NCBI RefSeq assembly: GCF_047948215.1
Contig: NC_134457.1
Location: 87,127,398 to 87,191,397 of the forward strand
Direction of reading: 5' to 3'
From: Lycorma delicatula
Taxonomy: Eukaryota > Arthropoda > Insecta > Hemiptera > Fulgoridae
Length of the DNA stretch: 64,000 nt
The notes beneath the pieces are model-generated. The model worked only from the letters and a program-made list of their open reading frames with translations. It had not been told where the DNA came from and ran no database searches. Each line of letters opens with the position of its first letter. Position 1 is the stretch's first letter. Positions 48,945 to 60,213 of the stretch are shown piece after piece. The translations under genes were made by a program, and so were the position numbers.

Positions 48945-50030
48945 GTCGAGTTCATAAGTACCTAGGTGTTTTGTTTGATGAGAAGTTACTGTTTAGGAAA
49001 CGCATTAGGTAAATAGCGGCGGACGCCGTCTCTGTGATGCACAAGCTTAGGAGGATTGCTCGAAAGGATTACGGACTGTCTGTCCGTCATTTGTACATGG
49101 TGTACCGAGATGTCTTCGAAAGTATGACCTCTTATGCAGCGACCGTTTGGGCGCATATGTTGGACAGAAATCGAGCACCTAGTCAAAATTTAAGGAGTAC
49201 CCAGCGCAGAGCCTTTATTGTATGCATTGGTATTTTTTTTTAAAACAACCTCCTACGAGGCTACCACTATATTGGCAAAGGAATCACCCAATCGATTTAG
49301 TGGTGAAAGTTCGGGCGGCCATATGGAAATTGGGAAGAGGTAGGGAGGCCAAGGTATTTGGGATGCGGTTTTTTGGGAGCCGGGCCTGTACCGGAGCGGA
49401 ACGGTAATCTCAATGCACCGATTCTAAATTCGAACAGTTGCTCATCTCCCTCCTGCGGAGGAGGCTTTACAGCCTCGCGATGGAATCATGGCAGCACGAA
49501 TGGCATGCCATGACTAAGGGAAGGTCCTTGTATAGATTTATACAGGATCTAGGGGGATGGTATGCCTATCCTTTGTTTTTAAGGGCAACGGGAGCCCAAC
49601 TGCTCTTCAACCATGTAAATTTAAACCAATGTTTGTTTCGGTTCCACCTGGCAGCTGATGAGCTGTGCGTCTGCGGGGAGATCCAGTCGAACGAACATAT
49701 GATGTTCGACTGCCCAGCTCTTGGGGGGGCCATAACTCAGGCCACCCATAGTGGTCAATGGGAAAATTGGCCACTCACAAGCGACAAGTCAATGGGAAGA
49801 GAGCCGCATTGTCGGACCGTGTGGAAGTTCCTTGATGCGGTTGCTTTGTTCAACCGACATTAGTTTACCTAAGGGAAAAGATTCCTATTGTGCTGCTGTA
49901 GGAAGCTAACCAAGAGTTATAGCTGGCAACCAGCCAGATTAAGGCTCCAAGCGCTTTAATGGTGGACAGGTGCGTGTTGGCTTTCAGCGGCCTAGGCGTG
50001 GCAGCGAATTGCTGTCTTTGACGAGATAAA
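48945..50030 (+). pseudogene. R1-clade LINE B, C-terminal domain and 3' end
   Basis: It begins abruptly at the point matching 37310 of the other plus copy (AGTACCTAGGTGTTTTGTTT). The C-terminal domain of ORF2 follows: MHKLRRIARKDYGLSVRHLY, then CVCGEIQSNEHMMFDCPALG, a CCHC-type finger (C-x-C-x7-H-x4-C) at about 49670-49720. The ORF ends at 49863 and the 3' UTR ends with GGCGTGGCAGCGAATTGCTG at about 50015. The better-preserved C-terminus here helps to read the other B copies. Confidence 0.85.
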
Positions 50031-51300
50031 TTAATTATTGATAGTCATAATGTTTTAGTAGTTGACAGGGAGCGCCTACCCATTTCAGTGTATGTGCAAA
50101 GTGGACGGTGGGACACGCAAGCGAGTAGTGTATGGTACCACACTTATTTTCCGCTCACGCTTTTAGGTTAGCTCTAGGAGCTATTTAGGACACTGGTCGC
50201 GAAATTTTTTCGTGGTTCAGTAACCGTTTATGGCACAGACATTCAGTCTTACGCTTTAGGGCGACCGAATGGGGTGGGCGGGAAAAATGCAAAGCAAACC
50301 AAAAAACAAAACCAATCCCTGATGATGCCATCGCTTCTCGGCCTCTGACCCGTACTGTTAACTTGCTATTTGCATTACCGGTAGCAATTTTCTGCAAGGA
50401 CAGTGTTCTACGTACACGTCGTCGGGGCTGTACAACCATCGGTGGCAGTTAGTCAACCTGCGTTGCTGCGAAGTGTTCCACGGAACAGCGGCTTAGTGTG
50501 TTGCAGGAGGGCCACCGTCGGCTAAATAAGGACGTTTTCTTTGTGTGTCGGTGTCCCCAATTCGTAGTTCGTGAGGCCAATAAACTTTTTGAATCCTCTG
50601 GCAGGTTCGGGAAGCAATTTCGCTCCGACATCGCCGGTGATCTGAAGTAGGAGCTTTTAGCTTTTGCCATTTCGAGTGGGGTTACGTGAGAACAGGTGGC
50701 CTTGCTCGGAAAAGAAATTGTTAAACGCTCAAAGTTGAGCTAGGTGTTAGGTGTGTTAGTTTCTTGAGTTAGGTGTTACTTTCTTTCAGGCTGTGGACTT
50801 AGTGTCTGGCATCCCAGTCGGTGTTATTGTTGAAGCTGCGATAGAGCAATCCGGGGGAGATTGCTTGGAGGACTCGGTTGGATTTGCCAAGGACTTGGTG
50901 GCCGTTAACCCCTTCTAGCCGAGAAGGTCAATCGGCAGGTCTCCAGAGAAGCCCCGATCCTTCGTAAAGGAAGTCTCGGAGGTTTCCACAAGGAAGGTGC
51001 TGTACCCTCGGGAAGCGGATTACACAAAAAAAATCCGGCCGAAACCTCTGTCACGAGTTATGCGAAGAAGGCTGCTACCGGAACCGCACAAGAAGTGTGC
51101 GGCAAGAAGGGGTAAGCCAAGCCCGAAGGGCGGCTCCCGATGAAGTCAAGGGAAGTGGAGGATGGCGCACCGCCATCCTCCGATCACTGCACCAGTGATC
51201 GGCCCTAGGCGGGAGGTCTTAGGAGGTAAGCCTGCTAAGGAGCAGGTGAACTCCGGGTCCGAAGATTTAGGGCGGATCGAGAAAATGCGGTCGGTGTAGA
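50031..51300 (+). mobile_element. 5' UTR of a second LINE B copy, head-to-tail
   Basis: There is no convincing ORF. The first 270 bases match 30965-30655 (minus). It leads into gag at 51306. Its position directly after the 3' end of another B copy indicates a tandem arrangement. Confidence 0.6.
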
Positions 51301-51305
51301 CCAAA

Positions 51306-52310
51306 ATGTTCTCAAAAAAAGAGTCGAGAGTGTCCTTGGAGATTCGGCAGCTTGTCGACTGCTATTTGAGTCAGCGTGCATTGTTGGTCTCGGGTCTGGC
51401 ATTAAAATGTGAGGAACTCCAAGGCGCCAACATTGCCTTGGACTCGGTCGTTTCACGACTGTCCGGCAAGACGGACCAGGTTGTGGAGAGAGTCAGGGCC
51501 TTCAAGCCGGTGATGGGTGAAGCTCTGGTTGAACTTCACAAATTTATTAAACGGTTGGAGGAAAAGGTTGAAAAGTCTGTCTCCTTCGCTGCAGTAGCTG
51601 CCGCGCCTGTTCCTAAGCGGATTAGTCCACCGCTGCCAGTCAGACGACGGAGACTAAAATTAAGCGGGCTACCATTAAAGTGGTTCCGCTAAAACCTGGT
51701 CCAGGGGCTTCGTCGTTAGCGACGGAGCTAACCCTGAAGAAGGTCCTGTACCGGCAGAGGGAAAAGATCCAAGTCTCCCGGGTCACTAAAACAAGGGACC
51801 ACGGTGTCATCTTGGAAGTCATAAGTGAGCGACAGACGAAGCAGCTGCTGGAGCCCGACGTTCTGACAAGGAACGGGCTGAAGGCTCAGTTGCTGGCGGA
51901 GCGGAGGCCACAGATATTGGTAGACGATATGCCAAGGGCGGCAAGGATGGAGTAGCCCGAAATCCTCAGGGCTGTGCACGGGCAAAATCCTTCATTGGAT
52001 ATATTCGTCGAGGATTTCCTTCGGGAAACCAAGGTGGTCAGGCAGCTGGGGAGGAAGGAAGCCCCAAAGAGTCACTGGATGTTAGAGACCTCGCCAAAGA
52101 TCCTGCAGGTTTTGGTTGCCGGTGGACGTCTCTCTTTCGTGTGTACCTCATGTAGGGTCGTCGACCATATAGAGGTCGCTCGGTGCTACAAGTCTCAGGG
52201 CTTTGATCACACCTCTCTCCGCTACAGAGCGCAGTCGGAGATGTGTGGTCATTGTGCTCTTCCGGGGCACAGGACAGCCAATTGCCCTGCCAAGTGCGTC
52301 ACCTGAACCT
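51306..52310 (+). pseudogene. R1-clade LINE B ORF1 (Gag)
   Basis: Start MFSKKESRVSLEIRQLVDCY; coiled-coil-like middle KPVMGEALVELHKFIKRLEE at 51500-51570; a frame change near 51685; then LKKVLYRQREKIQVSRVTKT. A stop at 51955 is followed by the C-terminal part, with AGGRLSFVCTSCRVVDHIEV and a CCHC knuckle CGHCALPGHRTANC (about 52240-52285). It is the coat protein of family B with at least two lesions. Confidence 0.8.
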
Positions 52311-52394
52311 TGGTCAAAGGCAGCGATTCTGGACACCTGGTCGGGGGTAGGCAGTGCAGGGCGTATGATATTGCGCAGGCGAGAGCTGTAAAAA

Positions 52395-52620
52395 CAGCTT
52401 ATGGCGACGCCTAAATTGGGGGAAACATTTGAGGACAGACTCCACCATGTTGAACGCTTGCGCCTGAGGCAGTTGAATCTGCATTATGCCCGGGCGGCCA
52501 CAAGTGAAGCCATGAGGCTCCTTGAAGAGTACAACCTCGAGGTCCTCTTGGGCCAGGAAGCCGTACGCGGTCAGGTGTAGGTTGGTCGGCTTCCACGGGG
52601 TGAATAAGATCTACGAATCC
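52395..52620 (+). pseudogene. R1-clade LINE B ORF2 start, truncated
   Basis: The endonuclease N-terminus reads LRLRQLNLHYARAATSEAMR then LLEEYNLEVLLGQEAVRG, and the copy is cut at about 52620. It matches 34095-34010 of the minus copy. The missing 3' part means this tandem copy is truncated on the right. Confidence 0.75.
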
Positions 52621-53060
52621 CAGTCAATAATTCATTACTAATGAACAAGTGGCCATGATTAAATATAACTCCTTTAATCTGCGATCGGTCAACCTGTCAG
52701 ATTTGGCCTACCGAAAAAAGTTACTCTGAAGAAAACTTTTTTATTTCGCGTCTGACAAGCCTCAAACCCCAGCTATGCATAAATGACTATTTCTGACTAA
52801 TTCTCTTAATATTTGCATGATGATTCATCAGCGGGCATCAATATTAGGCGACACGGAGACGCACCATCTCAGTGTAGTTAACACATTTTACCGATCACGT
52901 CGCTCCTTCTGTTAGAGTTGTTCTACCCGTTGACTGATTGTGTTCGTATTTTTTGAGGTGAGGTGGTTTTTTTTAAAATTATTTAATTTTTATAATTTAT
53001 TTAATGTTTATTCGTTTTTTTTTTTGTTTTTTGTATAACTGCTTGTATCAGTGAAGTGAA
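52620..53060. other. No gene seen
   Basis: Mixed composition, no ORF. It may be the 5' flank of the transposase remnant that follows. Confidence 0.4.
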
Positions 53061-53760
53061 TAAAATGTATGATAGCAAGAAAACCTGATTAAGAAGAGGT
53101 TTTGTGGTGGATTATGAAATCAGAAAATGCTGCATTGCTTAAAAATAAAACTGATAGTGAAAGTGATTCTTTATCTGAACACTCAAGTTATAACTCGGAT
53201 ACAGAGCAATGAGTGAAGATGAACAAGAAAGTAATGACAATTTGTTTTTCTTCACTAATAGGGACTGCTGTTCATATAAAAAGATCAGTGCAATCTGGAC
53301 CGTAGTAAATCGGAAAGGATGAAATTAATAAATGGCAAGTGCATAAATCATTATCTGCTAAAAAAATACCAAAACAAAATGTTGTTACAAAATCTCGCAA
53401 GTAAAACCTCCTGCCAAATATTATAGACAGATTTTTGATTGTTGGAAATAATTTTTTTCCGACCAAACTATAAGTAAGATTGTCAAATGAGTAATTCATA
53501 GAAATGAGAACTAACTATTCTCGTGGAATCTGAGATTTCCAAAATGCAAGTTTTGGGCCAATCTTATAATTTTTTGAAGTCTGTCGATATTAGGCGTGAA
53601 AAAAGCCAACCATTGGAACATTGCCGAAATGTGAAAAAATGACTGTACAGCACCAGATTTTAGAGCTACAGTACAGTACACTATTTTAAAGTTATGATGT
53701 CCGAAAGAAGAATTCACCAGTTATTAGATTTGACAAGAAGTGCGCTCGAAACGAGCATAG
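53060..53760 (+). pseudogene. Possible piggyBac-type transposase, N-terminal remnant
   Basis: Plus-strand pieces read SDSLSEHSSYNSDTEQ, an acidic Ser-rich start, then IGKDEINKWQVHKSLSAKKI and PKQNVVTKSRK, and later IIDRFLIVGNN. The order 'acidic N-terminus, (Y/G)KD...KW, NIV' resembles piggyBac transposases. Stops are frequent and the catalytic Asp blocks are not visible, so the assignment is tentative. Confidence 0.4.
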
Positions 53761-54420
53761 AAAGTATAAAATGGTAGCTTTGGTAATTAAAACATATAAT
53801 CACAAAAAACTCAATATAAAATACACAAAAATACATTTTTAATTTTATTATTAAAAATACAAAATTATGGAAACTGTAGTGAAACAACTTTGAAACAAAG
53901 AAAAATTAATAATTAGGTCATTTGCCGATTAAAAGTGGAGTTTGGCAAATTTTAGATTTCTCCTATACAGCTCACCACTCACGGGGCTATAATAAGGTTG
54001 ACCAATCTCAAGTTAATGTTGTTAGATTTATGCCAAGAATAAGCTAATGCATTACTAAGAACTAGTTAACTTATAGTTCACAAAAACATTACTAATAAAC
54101 TGAAAAATGAAGTAATACAAACTCTAAGACGTAAGCAATACTTTTTCCTGACTATTCTGTATATGTAGTAGGGGAATCATTAGATCTTAGTGATGATGAA
54201 GAGAAAGAGAATACCCCTAATGCAGTAATAGTAGAAGCGGAAAATTCCATTCCATTCACCTCATTATATCATCTTCTGCATTGTGAAGGCTGGAATGGAA
54301 TTGCTTATTTTTAATATGTAATATATAATCAAATTTAAATTAACTTTTTTTCAGCATTATTTTTTAATATGTAATCAAATTTAAATTCAATCATAATTAA
54401 AATATTCATGATATAACTTT
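53760..54420 (+). other. Left flank of the viral element; duplicated splice-acceptor-like block
   Basis: There are two diverged copies of TTTTTAATATGTAAT, AATCAAATTTAAATT and a Y-tract ending TTTTCAGCA (54304-54356 and 54361-54433). An open stretch at 54160-54310 (SLDLSDDEEKENTPNAVIVE, ending in TAA) looks protein-like but is unidentified. No terminal inverted repeat could be confirmed because the right end is outside the window. Confidence 0.35.
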
Positions 54421-54474
54421 TTATTTTCAGCAACATGCTATTTTGTCTAGTCATGTCAGGATGAAGTCTTAGCA

Positions 54475-55191
54475 ATGTGTGATAAAAATTTAACATCAAA
54501 TAGGGTATTTTCAACATTAATTAAAAACCAATTGCTATATACCACAAGAATTGATCCAAATTTAAATATAGACAGTGTAGTTAATATCAAAAATTGGATA
54601 AGAGATCTTTGTTATAAGAAAAATTCATATTTCAGTGTAGCTACTAATGCAATTATTTATTTAAATGAGTTTTTATCGAAAGAAAAAGTTGAAAGCGCTA
54701 AACTAAAGTTAATAGCTTGTGTTTGCTTATTTATTAGTTCGAAATATATTGACGCATACAATTATTTTTCAGTAAGTGAATTAATTAGTTTAACTTTTGG
54801 ATTATATAGTAAAAATGATATTTCTAATTATGAATTAAAAATTTTGAAGTGTTTACAATGGAAAATTGCAATTGTTACTCTACATAGTTTTGTACTTCAA
54901 ATTGTGATTAAGAGTAAGATCATAAGTGAATATAATATAAGAAATATGATGTATTTATCACATGCTATTATAAATGAATTGATATGTGTTGATTTTGATA
55001 ATATTCTACCCAGCGAACTTGCTGCAGTATCTGTTTGCATTTCTCTTAGTTTTTGTATTTCTCTTAGTTTTTGTATTTCTTCAAAAAATATTTTTAATTT
55101 TCTTATTGATGAGATTGAACAAATTATAAATTCGAAAAATATACGAAATTTTATTTTAAAAACATTAAATAATGAATTCGTTTTTAAACAG
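54475..55191 (+). CDS. Cyclin-fold protein of the viral element
   Basis: The first 239 residues of this frame form a cyclin. The N-terminal cyclin box (about 36-145) reads VNIKNWIRDLCYKK, FSVATNAIIYLNEFLSKEK, LKLIACVCLFISSKYID and NYELKILKCLQWKI. This closely follows D-type cyclins ('NWMLEVC...FPLAMNYLDRFLS...LQLLGATCMFVASK...ME...L..LKW'). Lys90 (ISSK) and Glu120 (NYE) correspond to the conserved pair that contacts the cyclin-dependent kinase. A second, weaker fold follows at about 150-233. It contains a short internal repeat (CISLSF, twice). The frame runs on into the next ORF without a stop; I take Met240 as a separate start. It probably pushes host cells toward DNA synthesis. Confidence 0.75.
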
Positions 55192-56067
55192 ATGAGTCGA
55201 GCAAGAAGGGTGATTATTCCGGATGATGAAGAGGATATTCAATTAGTAAACGATGGTGTAAAAGCTACCCAAGTTGCAGAAAATGAAGCTAGACCGGGCC
55301 CATCCGGTTTGCAACATTTTTCAGCTGGTGTGCAGATTAACCCAGAACCGAATGAACTATCAATAACATTAATTGATGTTATTATGCTATTTTATTCATA
55401 CGGTTTGATTTCTGTCGTCTTATGGCAAGAAGCTTTACGTAGGGCGGAAGAGAAAGTGAAGACACATCCATCAATAAAAATAAAATCCTTATTTCAAATT
55501 TTAAAAATTTATATACAAGGACTCAGAACTAGGGTAATGTTACCATGTGCTTATGACGATAACCAAATTGGTATCTTAGATGTATTACAAAAAACATTAC
55601 CCTGTAGTGAGATTCTTGTAGGGGCGAGAGGATTGAATGATTCCGAAAAGCCACAATTTTTTAAAATCTGATGTGTGGATGAAATCTGGAATTATATGAA
55701 AGTTTGTAATAGAAAAAGAACAATCGAAGGCATTTTTAACGAGGAGGCCATACCGCAACGTGAACCTTTTACTTATTCTCAATCAATTGAGATAAAATTA
55801 AATTACAAACAATTTTTAGCATGAACTCCAGCAAAAAAAGGTAAATATTTGGCGAGGCTAGAGTTGTTTGAGACGGATGATATTGAAGATTTATCGTTTA
55901 AGGATAGGTACAAAAGAATCAAAACTAAATTGGAAATGGTTATTAATGAAAATGATGAATGTTTTGAATTAATTAATGATATTATTTCGCAGGCATGTGA
56001 CAATTTTAAAGTTGAAAACGGGTATAAAAAAGTAGTTAGACCGGTTCTTCTACAACAAAAAAATTAA
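55192..56067 (+). pseudogene. Unknown protein of the viral element, two in-frame stops
   Basis: It starts at MSRARRVIIPDDEEDI, in frame with and directly after the cyclin. It stays in one frame to TAA at 56065-56067, apart from TGA at 55669-55671 and 55822-55824. The N-terminus is acidic and contains RPGPSGLQ. The middle is helical and hydrophobic (SITLIDVIMLFYSYGLISVV), and the C-terminus has a charged helix (RYKRIKTKLEMVINENDECF). No family was recognised. Its place between cyclin and polymerase suggests a viral gene, perhaps structural, but that is only a guess. Confidence 0.5.
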
Positions 56068-56136
56068 ATGTTTATTTGATTAAAATTAATTTTTTATTAA
56101 AAAAATTTCTTTTTTTCGCAGGATTGAAATAGGAAA

Positions 56137-59100
56137 ATGGATAATAGATATAAAAGAGTTAGGTTGGAAGCAGTTCAGCATTTGGGACAGTTTACTCTAA
56201 TTGAAAATGCATTTGCATGCAATCTTTTAACCTATTATTATAAAAATGATAATGATGTGTGTTCAGATGTATGGTTAGCATTGCAGAATGCTAGTGAAGA
56301 TATTGTTTTAATATTAATAGAATCATTAACTCGTTATGGTTCTGTAAAATTTAATATATTGATAGAATTAACGTATAAAAAGCCGATGACAGGTGATATA
56401 AAAGATGTAGGATTTAAAACTAGTAATTTCGATATATACAGTATAAATGATATAGATAATGCTGTTCAGGACGCGACCGAACAGTTGCTTGAGGAGGAAG
56501 CTAGTTTTGAAGGAAAACAGAGTGGATGGACTCTTATTACTTTAGATGGAATATTAGTAAGAGTAAAAAAATTTCGTCCTTTAAGAGGCTCATGTTACAT
56601 TCCATTACCAAGCAAACTGCAACAAAAGCATGCGGTTATTAATATTAAGAATAATGATGAATTTTGTTTTAAATGATCTATTCTTTGTCGTTTTGTAAAA
56701 GGTACTCATAGAGAGCGAGTAGATACGCGATATAAGGCTCTTTTAGGTAAATTCGATTTTCACGGAATAAATTTTCCTACAACATTAGGAGAAATAAAAA
56801 TTTTTGAAGAGAAAAATAATGTTTCTATAAATGTATATTCATTTGATGAGAAAGGAATAATATTTCCATTAAAAGTATGTTTAAAAGAACGCAATGAACA
56901 TTTTGATTTGCTACTTTTAACAAACAATTAAGTTTTTCATTATTGTTATATAACCAATTTTGAAAGATTGATCGGTTCCCAATTAATCAAGAATAACCAT
57001 AGGATTACTATTTGCAAAAGATGGTTTACATTTTATAAAACTGATAAATATTCAACTATAAAAATGAACGAACATATAGAAAAATGTAAAGTAAATGCAC
57101 CAGCAAAAATTATTCTCCCTGAGGTTGAACGTAACGGCTGCCCCCCTATGTTAAAATTCAAAAATTTTCATCATATGTTTGCAGTGCCAATTATTTGTTA
57201 TGCTGATTTTGAATGTATATTAAAACCTGTTTCAACATGTTATCCCAGCAATGAAAAATCTTTTACTGTATCTACAGAACACCATATTCCAATGAGTTTC
57301 TGTTTGTATTTTGTTTTAAATTCATCAGTTCCAGATTTTATTCGAAATGTTTTACCTTCGACTCCTTTCTTATATAGAGGAAAAGATGCCACTAAAAAAA
57401 ATTATGATGGTGCTTAGAGATATTTGTTTAAAAATTGATAAATATTTAAAAATTAATAAAAAAATTATATTTACTGACGAAGATAAAATCGCATTCGATT
57501 CTGCAGTTTCTTGTCAGATGTGTGAAATTAAATTCAGTTCGCAGGTAATTCCAGTTCGCGATCATTGCCATTTAACAGGTCAATATAGAGCTGATCTTTG
57601 TAATAAATGCAATTTACAAAGACGTAATCCAACATTTCTGCCTGTTTTTCTTCATAACAGCTCAAATTATGATTCGCATTTTATTGTTAAAGAGTTAGGA
57701 TATGATGAAAAAAGAATAAATCTAATCCCGAATACTACTGAGAAGTATATTTCATTTACAAAAACTATCGGTAACCATATGTCTATTGTTTCGTTGATTC
57801 AATCCGATTTATGTCATTTAGTTTAGATTATTTAGTTAAAACATTACCCCCCGAAAAGTTTTTTCATTTAAAAAAATCATTTAAACCAGATGAACTCCAT
57901 CTTGTAACTCGAAAAGGAATTTATCCTTATGAGTATACTAGCTCTTGGGAAGTTTTAGAAGATACTCAGCTACCACCTAAAGAGAAATTTTTTAGTTCGC
58001 TTACAGGAGAAAATATTGATGAAGACGATTATATTCATGCTAAAACTGTTTGGAGTCATTTCAATATAAAAAATTTAGGTGAATATAGTGATCTTTATTT
58101 AAAATGTGATGTTCTTCTTTTAGCTGATGTATTTGAAAATTTTCGTTTACTTTGTTTAAGAGAATATGGTTTAGATTGTGCATATTACTTTACACTTCCC
58201 GGTTTTTCATTTGATGCCATGCTTTATAAGACGCGAGTTTCACTTGAATTAATCACAGATTATGATATTTACATGTTTTTAGAAAGGGGTATTAGAGGGG
58301 GAATATCGGTTTGCGTTAAAAAGTATGCGAAGGCAAACAATCCTTACATACCTGAAGAATATGATAATAAATTACCACACAGATATTTAGCATATCTAGA
58401 TGCCAATAACTTAATACGGTTGGGCAATGAGTCAACATTTACCAAAACAAAGTTTTCGATGGGTTGAAAAAGAAATTCAGCAATCAATAGCAGATAGTAT
58501 ATTATCGCTTAAAGATGATGGCATAATTGGTTTTATTTTTGAAGTTGGCGTAGAGTATCCTGAATCTCTTCATAATACGCACAGTGATCTTCCATTTCTT
58601 CCCATAAATGAAGTTCCCCCTTTTTCATCCCACACAAAATTAGTAACAACATTAAAAACTAAAAATAATTATATTTGTCATTTTGTTAATCTAAAACAAG
58701 CTATTCGTAATGGACTTAGGGTGATTAAAGTACATAAAATACTGCAATTTATTCAGTCTCCTTGGTTGAAAAGCTATATAAATTTAAATACTATAAATCG
58801 ACAATCGGCAACAACTGATTTTGAAAAAGACTTATTTAAGTTAATGAATAATGCAGTATTTGGAAAGTGTATGGAAAACGTTAGGAAACGTATCAATTTA
58901 GAATTGGTTTCGTCAGAAAAGAGGTTAATGAAACTTATCGCGAAACCAACATTTAAAGATAGAATAATATATGATGAAAATCTTTGTTCAGTTCAGTGTA
59001 CTAAAGCAAAAATAAAATTAGATAAACCTCTTTATGTGGGTTTATCAGTGTTAGAACTTAGTAAGACACTAATGTATAATTTTCATTATAATATAATGAA

Positions 59101-59626
59101 GAAAAAATATAGATCTAAAATTAATCTTCTTTATATGGATACTGATAGCTTTTTTTATGAAATAGAGACTCATGATTTTTACCAAGATTTACAAGATAAA
59201 AATTTTATTGAGTATTTTGATACGTCTGATTTTCCTGTTTCACATCCTCTATTTTCAATTAAAAATAAAAAAGTTTTAGGTAAATTTAAGGATGAATGTA
59301 ACGGTATTCCCGTAAAAGAATTTATCGGGTTAAGAGCAAAATTATATACTTTTACAACAACAAAAGGCATCACGAAAAAATCCAAAGGAATTAAAAAAAA
59401 TGTTGTAAAAAAGAAATTAAAGATCAACCATTACAGAAGCTGTTTATTGAAAGCAGGTGATGATAACTACAAAGACTTTTATGTTCAAATGAAATTGATT
59501 CGATCAAAAAAACATTTAGTTGAAACTGTGACTGTAAACAAACTAGCATCAAGCAGTTATGATGATAAACGTGTCGCAGTTAACAACGTATTAACTTTAC
59601 CTTGGGGGCCTTCCTTTAGAGCTTAA
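56137..59626 (+). pseudogene. Protein-primed type B DNA polymerase of the viral element, broken
   Basis: About 1160 codons, the usual size for Polinton/adintovirus polymerases. The N-terminal part matches that of arthropod polymerases of this group (SGWTLITLDGILVRVKKFRP, RGSCYIPLPSK). Exonuclease motif I is YADFECIL (about 57200). A Cys/His block follows (CQMCEIKF, RDHCHLTGQYR, CNKCN; 57515-57610), then exonuclease II NSSNYDSHFIV (about 57660), palm motif A start YLDANN (about 58400), motif B KLMNNAVFGKCMEN (about 58840) and motif C YMDTDSF (about 59135). Breaks are TGA at 56674, TAA at 56929, and frame changes near 57395, 57785 and 58415. It would replicate a linear genome from a protein primer. 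It is dead here. Confidence 0.92.
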
Positions 59627-59680
59627 AAGTTTATTTAATCATTAAATTATTTTCAATTTTGTTTTTTTTTCAGTTAAAAA

Positions 59681-60213
59681 ATGTTCAAAAAATCTTGTTA
59701 TTATAGCATTAGAGTAACCAAACCGCTTTCATTAGTAGCATATTCAACATTACGTGTGGTTCAAGTAATAACGAGTGGTTTAATAGAAGTTATGCCGATT
59801 CATTATGGCATATACTTTCATTACTAGACGAAAATGAATTAAATTTTAAAGTCAATGTATATAGCAGGTTTAATTTCAAGAATGTCATCGATCCAAAAAT
59901 ATGTTATTTTTGTTTAGTAAATATTTTTTTTTCATTAAATTCTATTTCAATTAAAGAAATGGCCGATGACTATTTTTGTCTTGATAAAATTAAAATTTTG
60001 TATGATGATGATGATGATGATGATGATGGGGAAGATAAATATATATTTTCTGTTTTATCAACAGAAACTTTAAATGACATTGTTTCAATTTTAATTAATA
60101 AAAAACACAATAATTCTGTAAAGATACACTTTCTTACAGAAAGATCGGATCAATGGTTTAACTATTTGTTTAGTGAACAATATAATTCAATATTTTACAG
60201 TAAAAATTGGTAG
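59681..60213 (+). pseudogene. Short acidic protein of the viral element
   Basis: The frame ending at 60213 is open from 59712. It reads EWFNRSYADSLWHILSLLDE, then DPKICYFCLVNIF, a run of eight Asp from a (GAT)n repeat at 60004-60028, and ERSDQWFNYLFSEQYN. A start at ATG 59681, just after a Y-tract plus CAG, is in another frame, so a shift near 59710 is likely. No family was recognised. It follows the polymerase closely and probably belongs to the same transcription block. Confidence 0.4.

Noticed and set aside
54160..54310. Host exon or upstream gene of the viral element (SLDLSDDEEKENTPNAVIVE)
   Set aside because: Short, no recognised family, no good splice sites in the right places; left as a note in the flank entry.
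54475..55671. A single 398-residue cyclin fusion protein
   Set aside because: The cyclin fold ends near residue 233 and a new acidic N-terminus begins at Met240; two adjacent genes read in frame is more likely, though a true fusion cannot be excluded.
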